Origin: DATLGB01 sp038232275
Lineage (GTDB): Bacteria; Actinomycetota; Thermoleophilia; Solirubrobacterales; Solirubrobacteraceae
NCBI GenBank assembly: GCA_038232275.1
Contig: JBBSIC010000019.1
Coordinates: forward strand, 1-53,363
Length of the DNA stretch: 53,363 nucleotides
Direction of reading: 5' to 3'
Below, piece by piece: positions 49,699-53,363 of this stretch. The notes below the pieces were generated by a model. The model was not told the DNA's origin, ran no database searches, and saw nothing but the letters and a program-made list of their open reading frames with translations. Positions within the stretch are counted from its first letter, which is position 1. Each line of letters starts with the position of its first letter. Position numbers and translations under genes: made by a program.

Positions 49699-50377
49699 GG
49701 CGGCGACGCTCGCGCGCGACACCGCCAGCGGGATGCTCGGCGGCGTGTGCGCCGGGCTGGGGCGGCGCCTGGGCGTCGACCCGCTGCTCGTGCGCGCCCT
49801 GTTCGTGATCGCCAGCGTCGCCGGCGGAGCGGGCGTGGCGGTCTACGTGCTGGCCTGGGCCGTCTTGCCGGAGGCGCCGGGCGCCGGCGCGGCTGGCCGC
49901 CGGCACCGGCTGTCCGCCGCCGACCCGCGGAGCCTGCAGGTCGCGGCGGGCATCGGCCTGCTCGTGCTCGCCGCGCTGCTGGTCTTCCGCGCCTGGGGCT
50001 TCTGGGTCGGGGACGGGCTCGTGTGGCCGGTCGTGCTCGTCGCCTCAGGCGCGGCGCTGGTCTGGCGCCAGTCGCAGGGGCAGGGCGAGCCGGAGGCGGT
50101 CGTCCCCGACGGCTCCGCGGGCGGCCGTGAGCGGCGCGGCGTCGGGCTGTCGGCGCGCCTGGGTGCCTCGGCCCGCGGGGGCGTCGTGCTCGGGGCGCTG
50201 CTCGTCGTCGGCGGCGGCCTCGTGTTCCTCTGGCTCAACGACGCGCTCCGGCCGGCGCGCGACGTCCTGCTCGCCGTCGTCGTCGTCGTGGCGGCGGCCG
50301 CCTTGATCCTGGCGCCCTGGTGGCTGCGGCTCGTGCGCGGCCTCTCGGCCGAGCGGGCCGAGCGCATTCGCTCGTAG
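49691..50377 (+). CDS. PspC-type sensor kinase, N-terminal membrane part, ended by amber codon
   Basis: 228 codons encode a PspC domain (GMLGGVCAGLGRRLGVDPLL, RALFVIASVAGGAGVAVYVL) and further helices, ending LVRGLSAERAERIRS. A TAG at 50375-50377 stops translation exactly where a linker continues, in the same frame, into a histidine kinase. Neighbouring residues (ERIRS, stop, ERAEVAAHLHDSVLQ) suggest a CAG or GAG codon became TAG. As it stands the product is a membrane sensor without kinase. Confidence 0.85.
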   Translation: MSEAATLARDTASGMLGGVCAGLGRRLGVDPLLVRALFVIASVAGGAGVAVYVLAWAVLPEAPGAGAAGRRHRLSAADPRSLQVAAGIGLLVLAALLVFRAWGFWVGDGLVWPVVLVASGAALVWRQSQGQGEPEAVVPDGSAGGRERRGVGLSARLGASARGGVVLGALLVVGGGLVFLWLNDALRPARDVLLAVVVVVAAAALILAPWWLRLVRGLSAERAERIRS

Positions 50378-50929
50378 GAGCGCGCCGAGGTCGCGGCGCA
50401 CCTGCACGACTCCGTCCTGCAGACGCTCGCGCTGATGCAGCGGCACGCCGGCGACGCGCGCGTGGTGGCGACGCTCGCGCGGCGCCAGGAGCGCGAGCTG
50501 CGCGCGTGGCTCAACGGCAGCGACGCGGGCGGCTCCCCGCCGACGACGCTGGCGCCGGCGCTGTCTCGCGCCGCCGCCGAGGTCGAGGACGCGCACGGCG
50601 TCGCCGTCGAGGTCGTGACGGTCGGCGACTGCCCGCTGGATCCCGACACGGAGGCCGTCGTCTCCGCGGCCCGCGAGGCGCTCACCAACGCGGCGAAGTT
50701 CGCCGGCACGGAGCCGATTGCCCTGTTCGCGCAGATCGACGCCGATCGCATCGCGGTCTTCGTGCGCGACCGCGGGCCGGGCTTCGTGCTCGAGGCCGTG
50801 CCCGGCGACCGCCGCGGCGTGCGCGAGTCGATACTGGGGCGCATGCAGCGCCACGGTGGATGCGCCGCCATCCAGGCCGCTGCAGGGGCGGGCACCGAGG
50901 TCGCGCTGGTGCTGGAGCGCCGGTCGTGA
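50378..50929 (+). pseudogene. Histidine kinase catalytic part severed from its sensor
   Basis: In frame with the preceding gene after the TAG. The phosphoacceptor helix is VAAHLHDSVLQTLALMQRHA (HisKA_3 type), and the ATPase domain has the N box REALTNAAKFAGTEPI and a G box DRGPGFVLEAVPGDRRGVRE. The first ATG in frame (50435) lies after the phospho-His, and no GTG/TTG precedes it, so restart would give an inactive kinase. Readthrough, suppression or sequence error would restore it. Confidence 0.85.
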
Positions 50930-51564
50930 GTGACCCGTCGGTCGTCATCGTCGACGACCACGCGCTCTTCCGCGCCGGCGTGCGCGCCGAGCTCGACGGC
51001 CTCGTCCGCGTGCTCGGGGACGCCGCGACGGTCGCGGAGGCGGTGCGCCTGATCGGCGAGCGCCAGCCCGACGTCGTCCTGCTCGACGTCCACATGCCCG
51101 GCGGCGGCGGGGCCGAGGTCATCCGCCAGGCCGGCGGCGGCCGCCACTACCTGGCCCTGTCGGTGTCCGACGCGCCGCAGGACGTGATCGCCATCATCCG
51201 CGCGGGCGCCCGCGGATACGTCACGAAGACGATCTCGGGCGCCGACCTCGCCGACGCCGTGCGCCGGGTCGCCGACGGCGATGCCGTCTTCTCCCCGCGC
51301 CTGGCGGGCTTCGTCCTCGACGCCTTCGCGGGCGCGGCCCCGGCGGCCGAGCCGGTCTCCGCCGACATCGACCAGCTCACCCCGCGCGAGCAGGAGGTGC
51401 TCCAGCACATCGCCCGCGGCTACCTGTACAAGGAGATCGCCCTGCGGCTCGGCATCTCCGCCAAGACGGTGGAGGCGCACGTCTCCTCCGTACTGCGCAA
51501 GCTGCAGCTCTCCACGCGCCACGAGCTCAGCCGCTGGGCGATGGAGCGCCGGCTGGTCGACTAG
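50926..51564 (+). CDS. NarL/LuxR family response regulator
   Basis: A 212-aa two-component regulator, partner of the interrupted kinase. The receiver is complete: acidic pair in VVIVDDHALFRAGV, phospho-Asp in VVLLDVHMPGGGG, Ser in LALSVSD, Lys in GYVTKTISG. The LuxR HTH is LTPREQEVLQHIARGYLYKE, IALRLGISAKTVEAHVSSVL. GTG 50926 overlaps the kinase stop. It presumably controls the envelope-stress operon. Confidence 0.94.
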   Translation: MSDPSVVIVDDHALFRAGVRAELDGLVRVLGDAATVAEAVRLIGERQPDVVLLDVHMPGGGGAEVIRQAGGGRHYLALSVSDAPQDVIAIIRAGARGYVTKTISGADLADAVRRVADGDAVFSPRLAGFVLDAFAGAAPAAEPVSADIDQLTPREQEVLQHIARGYLYKEIALRLGISAKTVEAHVSSVLRKLQLSTRHELSRWAMERRLVD

Positions 51565-51590
51565 GGCGGTCGGGCGGGCATCCACCTCGC

Positions 51591-52343
51591 TCAGACGAGC
51601 GGCTCGACCGGGTCGCCGACCGCGACCCGGCCGGGCTGCGCGACGCTGCCGTGCACGCCGAAGGGCAGCGACTCGCCGGTACCCAGGTTCCCGCGCGTCT
51701 GGCGCAGGTGCTCGAGCATGTCCATGTCGGCGCGGCCCGTGTCCGGGTTCTGGCTGGTGACCAGGCAGCGGCCGGTGTGGCCCGTCGGGCGGACGACGGC
51801 GTCGCCGATGCGGACCCGGTGGCCGACCCAGTCGTCCTCCGCGTGGGTGGGGACGCCGTCGACGCCGAAGAGCATGCGGAAGCGGCGCGGGTCGAAGGTG
51901 CCCAGCGCGGCGGTCGAGAGCAACGAGACGGCCCCGCCGCGGCCGCGGTCCTGGGCGGCGGAGGGGCGCTGCGGCCGGACCAGGCGCAGCGGCACGCCCG
52001 CATGGGCCGACAGGGCGTCCGCGAACGGGCCGAGGACCAGGTTCCCGGTGCGCGGTCGCCCGTAGAAGGTGCTCGTGAGCGGCTCGCCCAGCTCGACCAC
52101 GCCCTCCGCCACCTCGCCGCCCGGGAAGGTGAGGGACAGCCGCTGCGAGGCGTCGTCGTACGCCGGCCGCACGCGGACCAGCGGGCCGGCCAGCTTGCCG
52201 TTGATCATGCGCCCGCGGTCGTCGACGACGTGGAAGCGGCGGTTCTCCACGACGCCCTCCGCCGTGAGCTCGACCGCGTCGGCTGCGACCAGGCCGAGGC
52301 CCTTGACCGGAGCGATCGAGATCCAGGCGACACGTCCTTGCAC
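51591..52343 (-). CDS. MOSC domain protein
   Basis: A 250-aa protein with an N-terminal MOSC beta-barrel (VAWISIAPVKGLGL; NRRFHVVDDRGRMINGKLAG) and a MOSC domain like those of molybdenum-cofactor sulfurases and mARC. The conserved Cys lies in TGHTGRCLVTSQNPDTGR, followed by the FGVHGSVAQPGRVAVGD end. It may bind Moco or transfer sulfur; the substrate is unknown. I use GTG 52343, backed by TAGCGT 8 nt upstream, instead of ATG 52379, which overlaps the divergent gene's start. Confidence 0.88.
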   Translation of the reverse strand: MQGRVAWISIAPVKGLGLVAADAVELTAEGVVENRRFHVVDDRGRMINGKLAGPLVRVRPAYDDASQRLSLTFPGGEVAEGVVELGEPLTSTFYGRPRTGNLVLGPFADALSAHAGVPLRLVRPQRPSAAQDRGRGGAVSLLSTAALGTFDPRRFRMLFGVDGVPTHAEDDWVGHRVRIGDAVVRPTGHTGRCLVTSQNPDTGRADMDMLEHLRQTRGNLGTGESLPFGVHGSVAQPGRVAVGDPVEPLV

Positions 52344-52351
52344 GCAGGACG

Positions 52352-52357
52352 ACGCTA
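52352..52357 (-). promoter_or_regulatory. Leaderless -10 box for the MOSC gene
   Basis: TAGCGT on the minus strand, 8 nt from the GTG at 52343. It decides the start codon. Confidence 0.45.
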
Positions 52358-52377
52358 GTGCGATGCTCGCGCCGCTC

Positions 52378-53363
52378 ATGCGCCGATGCCTGCTCGCCGT
52401 CCTGCTCGTGACGACCGTCGCCGCCGCCCCCGCGGGGGCCGCCGGGTGGAGCGCACCGCGCGCGCTGCTCGCCGGTCCGCAGGCGGCGGGGATCGAGCCG
52501 CTCGGGCCGCCCGGCCGCTACCTCGCTGCGACGCTCGGCCAGGGCGTCACGCACGCCTTCGAGCTGTCGCCCGGCGCCGCCGCGCACGCCATCGGCGTCT
52601 TCACGCATCGGACCTCGACGGTCGCCCTCGGCAGCGGGCCGCAGGGCACCGTCGTGATGGCGGCGGAGAACGGCGGCGCCACGCTGCTCAGCTTCCGGCG
52701 CACGGCCGGCGGCGCGGCGGTGCAGGACGTGCTCCCGCTCGCGCGGGCGCGCGAGGCGGCCGTCGGGGCCGACGGCACCGTGGTGGTCGCCGACCGCGCG
52801 CGCTTCGACGCGGCGCCGCCCGGCCTGGGCTTCGCCGGCGCCCGCAAGCCGCCCGGGGTCGGGACGCCCTACGTCAGCGACGTCGCGGTCGGTGACGACG
52901 GCACCGTCTACTTCGCGGTCGCCATTGAGGGCGCGCTGACCCTCTACGAGCGCCCCCCCAACGGCCAGATCGACGAGACAGAGCTGGCCGGCTACGACGT
53001 CGCCACCACCGACGCGGTGCCCGACGTCGCGGTCGCGCCGGGGAGGGACGGGGCGGTCTCGGTCGTGTGGACGCAGCCCGCGGGGCCCAACAGCGCGCGT
53101 GTCCGCGCAGAGCTGCTCGCCCGCACGCGGCGCGCCGGCGGGTCCTTCGGGCCCCTGCAGCGGCTCGACACCTCGCGCCGCCCGGGGCTGTCCCCGCGCG
53201 TGGCGTCGGCCGGCGGCGGCCGGGTCGTGGGGGCGGGGGGGGGGGCGCCCCCCCCCCGCGCGCCGCCCGCCCCCCCCCCCCCCCGCGGGGGCGACAGAGC
53301 CCCCCCCGCCGCCCCCCGGGGGGGGCGGCGCGGGCGGGGGGGGCGGGGGGGCGGGGGGGGGGC
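52378..53363 (+). CDS. Secreted protein of unknown function, runs off the window
   Basis: An exported protein with signal peptide MRRCLLAVLLVTTVAAAPAG (an in-frame ATG at 52363 is an alternative start). About 280 residues follow with repeated beta-strand units of the kind seen in propellers (VAVGDDGTVYFAVAI, VAVAPGRDGAVSVVWTQPAG). I do not recognise a specific family. The reading frame stays open to the window end, but after ~53228 the bases are homopolymer runs, so the last ~45 codons are not reliable. Confidence 0.7.
   Translation, partial: MRRCLLAVLLVTTVAAAPAGAAGWSAPRALLAGPQAAGIEPLGPPGRYLAATLGQGVTHAFELSPGAAAHAIGVFTHRTSTVALGSGPQGTVVMAAENGGATLLSFRRTAGGAAVQDVLPLARAREAAVGADGTVVVADRARFDAAPPGLGFAGARKPPGVGTPYVSDVAVGDDGTVYFAVAIEGALTLYERPPNGQIDETELAGYDVATTDAVPDVAVAPGRDGAVSVVWTQPAGPNSARVRAELLARTRRAGGSFGPLQRLDTSRRPGLSPRVASAGGGRVVGAGGGAPPPRAPPAPPPPRGGDRAPPAAPRGGRRGRGGRGGGGG
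53228..53363. other. Low-quality G/C homopolymer tail
   Basis: Almost only runs of G and C (several of 8 or more), with A or T in one short place (gacagag, 53292-53298). This matches sequencing or assembly artefact at a contig edge, not biology. No annotation should rest on it. Confidence 0.85.

Noticed and set aside
1..53363. tRNA, rRNA or CRISPR arrays
   Set aside because: No cloverleaf with a TTCGA-type T-loop, no rRNA-like sequence and no regularly spaced repeats were seen on either strand.

Overview
The window is high-GC DNA from an actinobacterium. The gene content suggests the class Thermoleophilia (Solirubrobacterales-like): MoxR-DUF58-VWA genes, a TreS-Mak-GlgE-GlgB cluster, WS/DGAT, DUF3159, DUF6636, a PspC-type histidine kinase and many GTG/TTG starts. 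This placement is inference from gene families; there is no rRNA or tRNA in the window to confirm it.

Layout. 0-2.2 kb: a lipoprotein, a DUF1697 protein and an apparently autoregulated TetR regulator, then a gap holding a decayed coding fragment and a hairpin repeat. 2.2-5.3 kb: an LPG-synthase-like membrane protein without a normal start, DUF3159, a deletion scar joining pieces of a response regulator and an ABC permease, and a coiled-coil transglycosylase-like protein. 5.3-15.8 kb: MMPL transporter, PAP2 phosphatase, P450 and acyl-CoA dehydrogenase (all +), two DUF1990-type proteins, an AbrB-type permease, and MarR plus MFS. 15.8-22.9 kb: HtrA protease and VWA protein, an alkB-rubA-tetR alkane hydroxylase operon with a clear palindromic operator, then MoxR-DUF58-VWA. 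23-26.6 kb: an RTX-like secreted protein, RidA, and a decayed patch (frameshifted VapC with its antitoxin, truncated integrase, orphan fragments). 26.6-39.8 kb: Ca2+/H+ antiporter, M14 carboxypeptidase, WS/DGAT, cytochrome c, methyltransferase, DUF6636 protein, a sigma-factor-like protein with a zinc-finger-like motif and membrane anchor, aldo/keto reductase, HD-GYP protein, and small metabolic genes. 39.8-48.4 kb: malQ divergent from glgE-treS-mak-glgB, a complete route from trehalose to branched alpha-glucan. 48.4-53.4 kb: a PspC/LiaF-like envelope-stress locus whose histidine kinase is interrupted by one amber codon, its LuxR-type regulator, a MOSC protein, and a secreted protein that runs into low-quality G/C homopolymer sequence at the window end.

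The lipid genes fit together: AlkB and rubredoxin oxidise alkanes, the P450 and acyl-CoA dehydrogenase may act on the products, and WS/DGAT can store acyl chains as wax ester or triacylglycerol. The glg cluster is the parallel carbohydrate store. At least 18 transcription starts share one signature: a TAnnnT -10 box 6-9 nt before the start codon and usually no Shine-Dalgarno, meaning mostly leaderless mRNAs. This signature also settles several start codons.
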